A DNA stretch of 64,000 nucleotides from the NCBI GenBank assembly GCA_030148705.1, contig JASBSY010000001.1, forward strand, positions 104,181 through 168,180, written 5' to 3'. A program made the translations under genes and the position numbers. The DNA is from Pukyongia sp. (GTDB taxonomy: Bacteria; Bacteroidota; Bacteroidia; Flavobacteriales; Flavobacteriaceae). Under the pieces are notes generated by a model. That model was not told the origin of the DNA. It saw only the letters and a list, made by a program, of their open reading frames with translations, and searched no databases. Positions 26,519-35,373 of the stretch are shown piece by piece. Positions within the stretch are counted from its first letter, which is position 1, and each line of letters starts with the position of its first letter.

Positions 26519-27718
26519 ATGTCTAAACCTAAGTCACCGTTTTCAGCAGCCCAACTGCTCCCCCAGGAAGAAAAGCTTGAATTAACCCGGCAAAAAGGCC
26601 AGCTTTTTATCGGTATTCCTAAGGAAATTTACTTCCAGGAAAAGCGCATATGTTTAACCCCTGACGCCGTGGGAGCTATTGTTGCCAACGGCCACAGGGT
26701 ATTAATAGAAAATGGAGCAGGAAACGAGGCAGGTTTTACGGATAACGACTATTCCGAGGCCGGAGCTCACTTAACCAAAGACACCGCCAAAGTATTTGGT
26801 TGCCCGATCGTATTGAAAGTTGAGCCGCCAACCCTGGATGAATTAAAAATGATTAAACCGAAATCTGTGCTAATTTCGGCTTTGCAACTAAAAACCAGGA
26901 AGAAATCCTATTTCGACGCCCTTGCGGAGAAGAAAATTACAGCTCTGGCCTTTGAATTCATACGGGATGAGGACCACAGTTATCCTGCTGTAAAAGCATT
27001 AAGTGAAATAGCCGGAACCGCTTCCATACTTATAGCTGCCGAGCTAATGGTGAATGCCAAAGACGGTAACGGACTATTATTTGGCAATATTAGCGGCGTA
27101 CCCCCTATCGAGGTGGTGGTTATCGGAGCGGGAACTGTGGGGCAGTTTGCAGTTCGTTCGGCCATTGGGCTAGGAGCCAATGTAAAGGTTTTCGACAGCT
27201 CTATAAATAAATTACGGAAATTACAAACCGCTGTTGGGCAGACGCTATACACCTCCACCATGCAGCCCAAGAATCTCATTAAAGCGTTAAGACGCTGCGA
27301 TGTGGCAATTGGCGCAATTAGAGGAAAGAACCGCTCGCCGGTTATAGTTACCCAGACTATGGTCGAGAATATGAAGAAAGGCGCTGTGATCATCGATGTG
27401 AGTATCGATATGGGAGGTTGTTTTGAAACAACTGATATGACTACCCACGACAAACCAATAGTGGTAAAAAACGATGTAATCCATTATGGTGTTCCGAATA
27501 TTCCTGCGCGATATCCAAAAACAGCCTCTATTTCGATCAGCAACATTTTTACGCCCTATATTCTTGAGATAGCCGAATCAGGTGGCCTGGAAAATGCAGT
27601 GCGCTATGACCAGGGATTAAAGAATGGTTTGTATTTTTACCGCGGTATTCTTACTAATAAAGCTGTTGCAGATTGGTTCGATATGTCATACAGCGATATA
27701 AACCTACTTATATTTTAA
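26519..27718 (+). CDS. ald: alanine dehydrogenase
   Basis: 399 residues with the two-domain AlaDH/PNT fold. The N-terminal domain contains IGIPKEIYFQEKRICLTP and EAGF, the NAD-binding Rossmann domain shows VVVIGAGTVGQFA, and the conserved DVSIDMGGCFETT and HYGVPNIPARYPKTAS segments near the C-terminus fit the family. It reversibly oxidises alanine to pyruvate and ammonia with NAD+. The N-terminal 30 residues form an extension relative to typical AlaDH (about 370), as is usual in Flavobacteria. The stop codon overlaps the next start by one base (TAATG). Confidence 0.9.
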   Translation: MSKPKSPFSAAQLLPQEEKLELTRQKGQLFIGIPKEIYFQEKRICLTPDAVGAIVANGHRVLIENGAGNEAGFTDNDYSEAGAHLTKDTAKVFGCPIVLKVEPPTLDELKMIKPKSVLISALQLKTRKKSYFDALAEKKITALAFEFIRDEDHSYPAVKALSEIAGTASILIAAELMVNAKDGNGLLFGNISGVPPIEVVVIGAGTVGQFAVRSAIGLGANVKVFDSSINKLRKLQTAVGQTLYTSTMQPKNLIKALRRCDVAIGAIRGKNRSPVIVTQTMVENMKKGAVIIDVSIDMGGCFETTDMTTHDKPIVVKNDVIHYGVPNIPARYPKTASISISNIFTPYILEIAESGGLENAVRYDQGLKNGLYFYRGILTNKAVADWFDMSYSDINLLIF

Positions 27719-28095
27719 TGAAATTATTACAACGTATTGCCTTTTATTCAGGCGGCTTTATTGTCGGACTCATCATACTATTCTTTTTCCTGGGGGGCAA
27801 AAGAGCGTCCTGTGATTATGGGCCTGAAGCCAGGACCCTTAAAAACATCCGATCTAAGCCCCGAATAATCTCCCCCGACGCCATGGCTTCATTTAAAGAG
27901 CACGACGTTGACACCTCGGTTGTATCCGAAATTTTAGTTAGTGGGGAGGTACTGTTTTCCGAGAGTGAAACAGATCGCGATTCCTGTAATATTTATGTGA
28001 TCAAGAGCCATCAAAAGTCGGAGGTGATCAAATTATATTTTGAGAATTGCGAAGACGAGGCAAAACTCTTTAAAATAACTCCAGGTGATAATTAA
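27718..28095 (+). CDS. small membrane-anchored protein, DUF4258-like
   Basis: 125 residues from the ATG overlapping the ald stop codon (TAATG); the longer open frame from 27673 runs inside ald and is rejected. An N-terminal hydrophobic helix (about 9-28) is followed by KRASC and a soluble domain with the pattern ISPDAMASFKEHDVD ... GEVLFSESETD ... CNIYVIKS. This is reminiscent of DUF4258, and such a gene commonly follows ald in Flavobacteria. Function unknown. It is the last chromosomal-type gene before the AT-rich restriction island. Confidence 0.65.
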   Translation: MKLLQRIAFYSGGFIVGLIILFFFLGGKRASCDYGPEARTLKNIRSKPRIISPDAMASFKEHDVDTSVVSEILVSGEVLFSESETDRDSCNIYVIKSHQKSEVIKLYFENCEDEAKLFKITPGDN

Positions 28096-28221
28096 GGCTA
28101 ATTTGTATCGGATTCATTTAATCGTTTAATATAATAGGAAGGAAAGATCTGTTATTCTAAATTTAATCGGTATATCGAATTTGAAAAAAGATATAAAAAA
28201 AATTGTACATAAGCTGAAAAA

Positions 28222-28294
28222 AGAGCCAACGCATGTCAAGCACATTTGGTTTTTGCCAACGCTCAAAGCCAACGCAGAAAAACCAAAGGAGCTT
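28222..28294. repeat. GCCAACGC-rich non-coding repeat, left flank of the restriction island
   Basis: Three copies of GCCAACGC at 28225, 28255 and 28268 sit in AT-rich DNA together with AGCACATTTGG. The same word set (GCCAAC, CACATTT, CCAACGC) recurs at 34021-34184 on the right of the island. No gene is seen in 28096-28391 apart from these repeats and a candidate operator. Confidence 0.5.
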
Positions 28295-28340
28295 TTAATT
28301 CCCCACCACCTCCCAAACTGAATAGTTATTTTAATACTCA

Positions 28341-28378
28341 TTTAGTGAGATATTAAATAAATACGCTTATTTTAGTGA
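28341..28378. promoter_or_regulatory. direct-repeat operator candidate for the island regulator
   Basis: TTTAGTGA occurs at 28341-28348 and again at 28371-28378, exactly 30 bases apart, ending 13 bases before the XRE-type regulator start codon. The position fits an autoregulatory operator. Confidence 0.4.
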
Positions 28379-28391
28379 AATGAATTAAACC

Positions 28392-28598
28392 ATGCCAAAA
28401 ATGAACCGTATAAAAGAGGTTTTAGAAGAAAAGGGAATCAAGCAAAAGTGGTTGGCTGAAAAACTTGGAAAGAGCTACAATATGGTAAACTCTTATGCCC
28501 AAAACAGACGACAACCAAGTTTGGAGGACTTATTCAAGATTGCGGAAATTTTGAATGTAGAAACCAAAGAATTACTAACTGAAAGAAAAGAATTATAA
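28392..28598 (+). CDS. XRE/Cro-type helix-turn-helix regulator (possible controller protein)
   Basis: 68 residues, nearly all one HTH_3 domain: IKQKWLAEKLGKSYNMVNSYAQNRRQPS is in the helix-turn-helix position, followed by DLFKIAEILNVETKEL. It ends four bases before the type III modification gene, so it heads the restriction-modification operon. Controller proteins of this size time expression of restriction against modification in many systems; that role is inferred from position. ATG codons at 28392 and 28401 are both possible. Confidence 0.85.
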   Translation: MPKMNRIKEVLEEKGIKQKWLAEKLGKSYNMVNSYAQNRRQPSLEDLFKIAEILNVETKELLTERKEL

Positions 28599-28602
28599 AT
28601 AT

Positions 28603-30459
28603 ATGGACGGAACAAGTCTAACACCAGAACAGGAAAAACTAAAAGTTTTAAAACAATTATTGCCTGAAGTATTTACCGAAGGCAAGGTGGATTGGGAAAA
28701 ACTAAAAGCTACGCTTGGTGATGATATAAATTTCTCTAATGAACGCTACGTGCTGAATTGGGCAGGAAAAAGTGAAGCTTTTAAAGTATTGCAAGCACCG
28801 ACACCCAAAACTCTTGTGGCAGTTAAAGACGAAAGCGTAAACTTTGACGAAACCGAACATATTTTTATTGAAGGCGAGAACTTGGAAGTATTAAAAGTGC
28901 TTCAAAAGAGTTACTTCGGTAAGGTTAAAATGATTTACATAGACCCACCTTACAATACAGGAAACGACTCGTTCATTTACCCAGACAAATTCTCTGAAAC
29001 CAAAGAAGAATATGAAAAGCGTGTTGGTGACAAGAATGAAGAAGGTTATATGACCAAAGATGGAATGTTCAAAAGGAACAGTAAAGAAAACGGACAATAC
29101 CATAGCAATTGGCTCAATATGATGATGCCTCGTCTCTATTTAGCTAAAAATCTTCTTAAACAGGATGGAGTAATATTTATATCCATTGATGATAATGAAG
29201 TACATAATTTAAAAATGTTACTAAACGAAGTTTTTGGCGAAGATAATTTCGAAGGACATATCCATTGGAGAAGAAGACATAATCAACCAAATGATAAGAC
29301 AAAATTAATTGGGCTTGTCGCAGAACACATATTATGTTATGCCAAAGATTCAGCTTATTTAAAAACTGTCGGAGTAGGTAAATTACCCATAACAGGTAAA
29401 TTTTCAAATCCAGACAATGACTCTAGAGGTGAATGGGCCACTAAACCTTGGAAAGTTGGTTCAGACCAAAGTGGGAGTCGATATACCATAGAAACGCCTA
29501 CGGGAATTATTTTTGACGAAGAATGGATGGGTGAAGAATCAACTTTTAAGGATTTATTACAAGACCAAAGAATCGTATTTACTAAAAATGGTAATGGGCT
29601 ACCAAGAAAAAAATATTTCAAATTTGAACGTGAGGAAGAGGGACAATGTGCTACAAATTGGTGGTCTCACGAGGTTTTTAGTCATAACCAAAAAGGAAAC
29701 GAGGAGTTAACAACCTTATTTGATGGTGTTAAGAATGTCTTTTCTAACCCTAAGCCTATTGCACTTTTAAGAGCATTAATTCAACTTGGAAATGTAAAAA
29801 CGGATGATATTGTATTAGATTTCTTTGCGGGTTCAGCCTCAACTGCTGAAGCACTTTATGAAGAAATTACTGATGGTCTTAAAGCTCGCTTTATTTTGAT
29901 ACAAATGGAGGAGGAAATACAAGAAAATGATAAAAATCAGAGAGGTGCTCTTAAAATTTTAAAGAACTTAAACAAAGAACCCACCATTTCAGAACTATCA
30001 AAAGAAAGAATTAGGAGGGCTTCTATAAGATTAAAAGAAGAAAAGAAAATTGAAAATGTTGACCTTGGGTTTAAAGTATTCAAGCTTGTTCGAAGCAACT
30101 TTAAACTATGGCAACAAGATTTAGATAACAATAAGGAAATTTTAGAGGAACAGATAAAATTATTTATTGACCCTGTTGCTAAACATGCAACAGCTGAAAA
30201 TATGGTTTATGAACTGCTCTTAAAAAATGGAAAGGACTTAAATAGTAACATATTAAAAAAAGAAGGCTTTTATACCCTTAATAGTAATGAACTTATATTC
30301 ATTTTGGAGAAAGCCAATCAAGCTATTATTGACACAATTATCGCCAACAAACCGCAGAAAGTACTTGCTTTAGATAAGCTCTTTAAAGGAAATGATCAAT
30401 TAAAAACTAACGCTTCTTTACAATTCAAGGATGCAGGTATAGAATTTAAAACTATTTAA
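28603..30459 (+). CDS. mod: type III restriction-modification system modification subunit (DNA methyltransferase)
   Basis: 618 residues. The catalytic motif IV DPPYNTG (114-120) comes first and the SAM-binding motif I DFFAGSAST (406-414) lies far downstream, the permuted beta-class order found in type III Mod subunits that make N6-methyladenine. The region between (about 215-380) is the target-recognition domain. Codon use is much more AT-rich than in the flanking chromosome. It is coupled to the upstream HTH gene and to the gene at 30461 by a one-base gap. Recognition site unknown. Confidence 0.92.
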   Translation: MDGTSLTPEQEKLKVLKQLLPEVFTEGKVDWEKLKATLGDDINFSNERYVLNWAGKSEAFKVLQAPTPKTLVAVKDESVNFDETEHIFIEGENLEVLKVLQKSYFGKVKMIYIDPPYNTGNDSFIYPDKFSETKEEYEKRVGDKNEEGYMTKDGMFKRNSKENGQYHSNWLNMMMPRLYLAKNLLKQDGVIFISIDDNEVHNLKMLLNEVFGEDNFEGHIHWRRRHNQPNDKTKLIGLVAEHILCYAKDSAYLKTVGVGKLPITGKFSNPDNDSRGEWATKPWKVGSDQSGSRYTIETPTGIIFDEEWMGEESTFKDLLQDQRIVFTKNGNGLPRKKYFKFEREEEGQCATNWWSHEVFSHNQKGNEELTTLFDGVKNVFSNPKPIALLRALIQLGNVKTDDIVLDFFAGSASTAEALYEEITDGLKARFILIQMEEEIQENDKNQRGALKILKNLNKEPTISELSKERIRRASIRLKEEKKIENVDLGFKVFKLVRSNFKLWQQDLDNNKEILEEQIKLFIDPVAKHATAENMVYELLLKNGKDLNSNILKKEGFYTLNSNELIFILEKANQAIIDTIIANKPQKVLALDKLFKGNDQLKTNASLQFKDAGIEFKTI

Positions 30460-30460
30460 T

Positions 30461-31357
30461 ATGGGAATATTCAAACCACAAAGAAGAATTTGTGAAGGAA
30501 AAACAGTAAAGTTTGAAATTACCCAATTAGACCCTTTCATTTGGCTTCAAATTAATTCAAATAGTTACGTTACTTATAGTATTGACGGTTTTATTATTGA
30601 TTCCAACAAAAAAGTAAATGGGATTTTCAATAAATATGAATTTGAGAACCATTTAGAACCAAAAGAAGCTATTGCTATGCTAAATAATAGTTTTAAAGAA
30701 GAAACTTTTGCGTGTGCTTCTTTTGCCTTATTACTAAATACAGAATATCGTATTTTTCTTTGGCCAAAAGATTTTCCAGTTAACCATAATATCTCTGATA
30801 AATCAATTATCTCTTTAAATCCTGTTGTTCAGAATTATGAAATTGATCTAACTTCTTTTAAACTCATAGATATTAACTCTTTAGAGAAAGGAATTAAGCA
30901 ACTTAGAGGATATAGTTTTAGATATGTAAAGTCTCTTCTTTCTGCCAACTCTAATGTTGAGTGCTACTTAGCTAATAACACGAAAAACCCTTGGCCTGGA
31001 GACTTAGACGCCTTAGTTTATGTGAAAAATAAAAATCAAACTATTGCATTAATAGAGTTTAAAACACACAATAGAAACACACCAATTACTGATGAGTATA
31101 TTGGAAAATATGGAAATCAGGATTGGAGACGATTTGAGGTTCTATACAATCTTCAAGAACAGCTAGAAATTGTTCAAAATCACAAGCCAAAAATATTCTT
31201 CGTAGTATGGGGTACAAAAGATTATGAAAACCATAAAAAAATTAAAATTGATATCATTTCAGATAATATAGTGCTTTCCACTAACTATTTAGATAGGCCA
31301 AATTTTGGGGAGCCCTCTATTGAATTGTTTAATCTAATAATCGAATTGAGTAAATGA
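30461..31357 (+). CDS. predicted PD-(D/E)XK-type nuclease-like protein inside the type III operon
   Basis: 298 residues without a signal or membrane segment. No family is recognised for the N-terminal 150 residues. The C-terminal half shows WPGDLDALVYV (Asp181, Asp183) followed by ALIEFKTH (Glu199, Lys201): an acidic strand then E-x-K, the pattern of PD-(D/E)XK nucleases. It lies between mod and res, one base after mod, and its stop overlaps the res start by four bases, so it belongs to the same translational unit. It might be an additional effector, a specificity factor or an anti-phage component; none of these can be chosen from sequence alone. Confidence 0.7.
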   Translation: MGIFKPQRRICEGKTVKFEITQLDPFIWLQINSNSYVTYSIDGFIIDSNKKVNGIFNKYEFENHLEPKEAIAMLNNSFKEETFACASFALLLNTEYRIFLWPKDFPVNHNISDKSIISLNPVVQNYEIDLTSFKLIDINSLEKGIKQLRGYSFRYVKSLLSANSNVECYLANNTKNPWPGDLDALVYVKNKNQTIALIEFKTHNRNTPITDEYIGKYGNQDWRRFEVLYNLQEQLEIVQNHKPKIFFVVWGTKDYENHKKIKIDIISDNIVLSTNYLDRPNFGEPSIELFNLIIELSK

Positions 31358-34020
31358 AATTATTATTCGAACCAAATCTTAATTACCAACAACAAGCCAT
31401 TAAGGCCATAACTAGCTTGTTTGAAGGACAACCATTGGAAGATTCCTTAATAGAATTTAAGTTAAAGGAAGAAGGTGTTTTGGACTTAATAAATGGTGTA
31501 AGCAATAATTTAATTTTATCAGAAGAGCAAATTTTAAAAAACTTGCAAGCTGTTCAAGAGCAAAACGAGATTGAGCAAAGCAAGGAATTAGATGGAATGC
31601 ACTTTTCTGTTGAAATGGAAACAGGAACAGGAAAAACTTATGTCTATTTGCGTACCATTTATGAGCTCAACAAATCCTACGGTTTTAAAAAGTTTGTTAT
31701 TGTTGTTCCTTCCGTGGCTATTCGAGAAGGTGTTTTAAAGAACTTGGAAATAACGCACGAGCATTTTCAAAACTTGTACGATAATATTCCACTTAATTTT
31801 CAGGTTTACGACAGTTCAAAGGTTTCAACTTTAAGAGGATTCGCAACTAATAACAACATTGAAGTTTTGGTAATCAACATTGATTCTTTTGCCAAAGACC
31901 AAAACATTATTAACCAACCGCATTACAGAGCCAATGGACGAAAACCAATTGAGTTTATTCAATCTGTAAATCCAATAGTAATTGTGGACGAGCCACAAAA
32001 TATGGAAACCGAAAAACGTATTTTTGCTATTGAAAATTTAAACGGACTTTGTACGCTTCGCTACTCTGCCACACACAGAAATCAATACAACCTTACTTAT
32101 AGTTTAAACCCTGTAAAAGCCTATGATTTAGGCTTGGTAAAACAGATTGAAGTAGATTCAATTGTTGAGGAAAATGCGTTCAATGATGCTTTTGTGCAAG
32201 TAGATTCAATTAAAGCGACCAAAACAAAAGTTACTGCAAAGGTTTCAATCAACGTGAACGACAAAGGAAGCGTAAAAAAGAAATCGGTTTCTGTAAAAGT
32301 TGGAGACGATTTATACAAACTTTCCAACGAAAGAGAAATTTATTCAGAAGGCTATATCATTGAAGAAATAGACGCAACTAACAATTGTATCTCAATTTCA
32401 AACGGGAATCTTTTATACAAGGGCGACAGACAAGGCGGATTGAGTGATGAAGTAATGAAATTTCAAATTCGGAAAACTGTTGAAGAACACTTAAAGAAAG
32501 AAAAACGCCTTAACAAATTAGGAATAAAAGTGCTTTCACTTTTCTTTATTGACAAGGTTGCCAATTACAGAAACTACGATACAACAGGAAATCCGCTCAA
32601 AGGAAAATTTGCAGAATGGTTTGAAGAAATCTACCAAGAATATATTACAAAGCCTACGTTTAAAGAATTAGATAAGTTTCCAGTTAATGAAGTTCACAAT
32701 GGTTATTTCTCACAAGATAAAAAAGGAAAATTCAAAGATACTTCAGGCGAAACCAAAGCAGATGATGACACATACAGTCTGATAATGAAAGATAAAGAAA
32801 AGTTGTTGGATGTTGATAATTCACTTCGCTTTATATTCTCGCATTCTGCACTTCGTGAAGGTTGGGACAATCCTAATGTATTTCAGATTTGTACTTTAAA
32901 CGAGACTAAATCGGACATTAAAAAACGTCAAGAGATCGGAAGAGGTTTGCGGTTAGCTGTAAAGAAAACAGATGATGGTAAATTGGAAAGAACCTATGAC
33001 CAAAACATAAATAGATTGACGGTAATCGCTAACGAATCCTATGACGATTTTGCCAAAACCTTACAAAAAGAAATTGAGGATGATTGCGGAGTTGAATTTA
33101 AAGGCAGAATAAAAAACAAGAGAAAACGAACAGCAATCAAATATCGTAAAGGATTTAAAGCTGACCCAAAATTCTTGGAGATTTGGGCAAACCTAAAAAA
33201 GAAAACGACTTATCGTGTTGACTATAAAACAGACGAGTTAATAACTTTAGCTTCCAAATCAGTCCGTGATTTACCAAAGATTAAAGCACCTTCTATTCGT
33301 TCAACAAAAGTCTCTATTAATATGTCAGACGAAGGTGTTGATACTGAATATAAAGGAGAAAAGGTAGATTCATTTGACAATTACTCCTGGAAAATTCCGG
33401 ACGTTTTAGGCTATATTCAAAGTAAAACAGAATTGACTCGTTCAACAATTCAAGAGATTTTAAGCAAGTCCGATAGAATTGGAGATATTTTAATCAATCC
33501 ACAGCTATTTTTGGACTTAACCACACAAGCCATAAAACGGACTTTGTACGACCTAATGATTGAGGGAATCAAATACCGCAAAATTGGAGGTGCTGAATAT
33601 GAAATGACTTTGTTTGAAGCTCAGGAATTAGAAGTTTACCTAAACGACTATTCATTTAAAGTCATGGACCGTTCCAAAACTATTTACGACGAGTTTGTTC
33701 CATTAGATTCAGGAGTTGAAAACAAGTTTGCACAAAATTGTGAGACAAGCGACCAGATTAAATTCTATTTCAAACTTCCGAATTGGTTTAAAATTCCAAC
33801 ACCAATTGGAAATTACAATCCTGATTGGGCGTTGGTATTTGAAGATGATAAGAAAATCTATTTTGTGGCTGAAACAAAAGATACAGGAACGCCAGAAGTT
33901 GATTTATCAAAATTAAACGGAGACGATCAACTGAAAATTAAATGCGGAGAAGCACATTTCAAAGAATTTGACAAAATGATATATAAAGTAGTGAATAAAG
34001 TAGGACAATTGATTGAATAA
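31354..34020 (+). CDS. res: type III restriction subunit (SF2 helicase plus endonuclease)
   Basis: 888 residues. Helicase motifs: Walker A ETGTGKT (89-95), Walker B DEPQ (212-215), SATH (238-241), then HSALREGWDNPNV and the motif VI region QEIGRGLRLAV near 530. The C-terminus carries a likely PD-(D/E)XK endonuclease with DWALVFEDDKKIYFVAETK near 835. This is the standard Res architecture, which translocates or slides on DNA with Mod and cuts beside the recognition site. ATGA overlap with the preceding gene. No frameshift is seen, so the system looks intact. Confidence 0.92.
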   Translation: MKLLFEPNLNYQQQAIKAITSLFEGQPLEDSLIEFKLKEEGVLDLINGVSNNLILSEEQILKNLQAVQEQNEIEQSKELDGMHFSVEMETGTGKTYVYLRTIYELNKSYGFKKFVIVVPSVAIREGVLKNLEITHEHFQNLYDNIPLNFQVYDSSKVSTLRGFATNNNIEVLVINIDSFAKDQNIINQPHYRANGRKPIEFIQSVNPIVIVDEPQNMETEKRIFAIENLNGLCTLRYSATHRNQYNLTYSLNPVKAYDLGLVKQIEVDSIVEENAFNDAFVQVDSIKATKTKVTAKVSINVNDKGSVKKKSVSVKVGDDLYKLSNEREIYSEGYIIEEIDATNNCISISNGNLLYKGDRQGGLSDEVMKFQIRKTVEEHLKKEKRLNKLGIKVLSLFFIDKVANYRNYDTTGNPLKGKFAEWFEEIYQEYITKPTFKELDKFPVNEVHNGYFSQDKKGKFKDTSGETKADDDTYSLIMKDKEKLLDVDNSLRFIFSHSALREGWDNPNVFQICTLNETKSDIKKRQEIGRGLRLAVKKTDDGKLERTYDQNINRLTVIANESYDDFAKTLQKEIEDDCGVEFKGRIKNKRKRTAIKYRKGFKADPKFLEIWANLKKKTTYRVDYKTDELITLASKSVRDLPKIKAPSIRSTKVSINMSDEGVDTEYKGEKVDSFDNYSWKIPDVLGYIQSKTELTRSTIQEILSKSDRIGDILINPQLFLDLTTQAIKRTLYDLMIEGIKYRKIGGAEYEMTLFEAQELEVYLNDYSFKVMDRSKTIYDEFVPLDSGVENKFAQNCETSDQIKFYFKLPNWFKIPTPIGNYNPDWALVFEDDKKIYFVAETKDTGTPEVDLSKLNGDDQLKIKCGEAHFKEFDKMIYKVVNKVGQLIE

Positions 34021-34184
34021 GCCAACTCATAAAGCCATGCACATTTACATTTCGCTAAAGCCAACACACAAGCCCAAAATTGCGAATGACTAAGTCTTTT
34101 CCAACGCTGAAAATCAAGTAGAATGGAAAAAAAGCCAGCGTACAACAACGTATATAAAAAATAGTGGGTTAATCGCCTTAGACA
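34021..34184. repeat. GCCAAC-rich non-coding repeat, right flank of the restriction operon
   Basis: Starts directly after the res stop codon: GCCAAC at 34021 and 34060, CCAACGC at 34101, GCACATTTAC near 34039, then a stretch reading ACAACAACGTATATAAAAAA. The shared words with 28222-28294 and the lack of an open frame mark it as repetitive intergenic DNA. From memory, similar sequence recurs in many Bacteroidota genomes, which a search could confirm. Confidence 0.5.
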
Positions 34185-34240
34185 AAACATAATGAATAAA
34201 TTTAAGGACTGGGATAATCCGAAGACCATAATGCATTATT

Positions 34241-34822
34241 ATGAATCTAATTGAAAAAGAAGCAAAAACATTTTATGAACGAGGATTTCTTAGAGGGATA
34301 GGATCAAATACTCTGTCAAATATTAAAGATTTGATAACGACTAAGCTCTACGATTTTAGTAGAAATAGGGATCAACTTGATTTTCTTAAAACCTTGCGAA
34401 CATTGTCTATAGAGGACAAAGAGAATCATAAAAAGACATGTCGAAATGAGAATTGTGATTATGAAGAAACTCGTGATGTTGCAGTATTCGCTATAGATCA
34501 AGAAATTGACAGCATAATGAAATACTATTCATATGAGTCTCCTTCCTTGGATGCATTTACTAGTAAAGAAGAATCCAATATTCATGCGAAGCTTAATGAT
34601 ATTATACATAAACTAGAAAAACAAGGTTTTGGACAGCAAATTATCTTCGACGAAATTGAAGAGCTTAAGTATCATTTCAACTTAGGTAAAAAAAACTGGT
34701 TCCAAATCCTTAAAGGAAAACTCTTTGATTTAGCGGCAGCTCAGGTATTAGAAAAAGCGGTAATTAGCGAAATTTTTGCGGAGCTAAAAGAAGACTTCGA
34801 CACCGTGCAAGCCCTACAATAA
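34241..34822 (+). CDS. hypothetical protein beside the restriction island
   Basis: 193 residues, soluble, charged and mainly helical. A short cysteine pair occurs in KTCRNENCDYEE near residue 66, possibly a metal site, and the C-terminal third (FGQQIIFDEIEELKYHF to DFDTVQALQ) looks like paired helices. No domain is recognised. Its AT-rich composition matches the restriction operon rather than the neighbouring pyr genes, so it most likely arrived with the island. Genes in this position are often accessory defence genes, but there is no direct evidence for that here. Confidence 0.6.
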   Translation: MNLIEKEAKTFYERGFLRGIGSNTLSNIKDLITTKLYDFSRNRDQLDFLKTLRTLSIEDKENHKKTCRNENCDYEETRDVAVFAIDQEIDSIMKYYSYESPSLDAFTSKEESNIHAKLNDIIHKLEKQGFGQQIIFDEIEELKYHFNLGKKNWFQILKGKLFDLAAAQVLEKAVISEIFAELKEDFDTVQALQ

Positions 34823-35037
34823 CGAATTAAAACAATTTAAATAAAGCGTAAATTAAAGGCTTTTATTTATAGCACTACACACAACAATGTGTATTCTTCA
34901 CAATGTAGATAGTGAAATCTATAGTTTTAGCTATCGTAATTGTAAGTTTATCTCAGCCTAGAGACCTGTCGAAATCAATGGAAGTAAACTAAAACAGCTC
35001 CTTTACGGAACAACCGGTTTTGAATGACGGTTTACTC

Positions 35038-35373
35038 CTAAAACCCCAAATCCCGTTCTATCTCCTCCATTTCCACAATATCGGCGGCTTCCTGTAAGGT
35101 AGGGACCACTACCAGTTCCATGGGGATGGTATCGGGATCCACGGCATCGGATACCAGTACAAAAGACTGTTTGGTGGCCCTGTGCTTGTTGGAGGTTTTA
35201 AGGAACAGCAGCAGCTCCTTCAGCTTTAAGGCCGGGTAGTCCTGCAGGTTTATCACCACGTTCTGCTCCTTGAACTTGTTCAGGATTTGGAATTCGAGAA
35301 AGGAGGCAAACTCTGCTAAGTCGTCGTGGTCGTCTGCCAGCACCACGTAATTGTCGTAATTATCGATCTTCAT
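35038..35373 (-). CDS. small conserved protein downstream of pyrB
   Basis: 111 residues with an alternating strand/helix layout: YDNYVVLADDHDDLAEFASFLE, then NVVINLQDYPALKLKELLLF and SFVLVSDAVDPDTIP. The order resembles a small alpha/beta STAS-like fold. No catalytic motif. Its start overlaps the end of pyrB by 14 bases, so it is co-translated; in Flavobacteria such a gene commonly lies between pyrB and the RNase Z gene. Function unknown. It shares the raised GC content of pyrB. Confidence 0.7.
   Translation of the reverse strand: MKIDNYDNYVVLADDHDDLAEFASFLEFQILNKFKEQNVVINLQDYPALKLKELLLFLKTSNKHRATKQSFVLVSDAVDPDTIPMELVVVPTLQEAADIVEMEEIERDLGF

Noticed and set aside
28096..28391. Possible CRISPR array in the left island flank because of repeated GCCAACGC
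   Set aside because: Repeat units are only eight bases and irregularly spaced, with no equal-length spacers and no cas genes nearby.
34192..34254. 20-codon open frame overlapping the start of the 193-residue gene
   Set aside because: Too short, lies at the end of repetitive DNA and has no duplicate or conserved initiation context; may only be chance.
34823..35037. Possible tRNA or attachment site at the right end of the island
   Set aside because: No cloverleaf or tRNA 3' end is visible, and no clear direct repeat with the left edge was found by eye.
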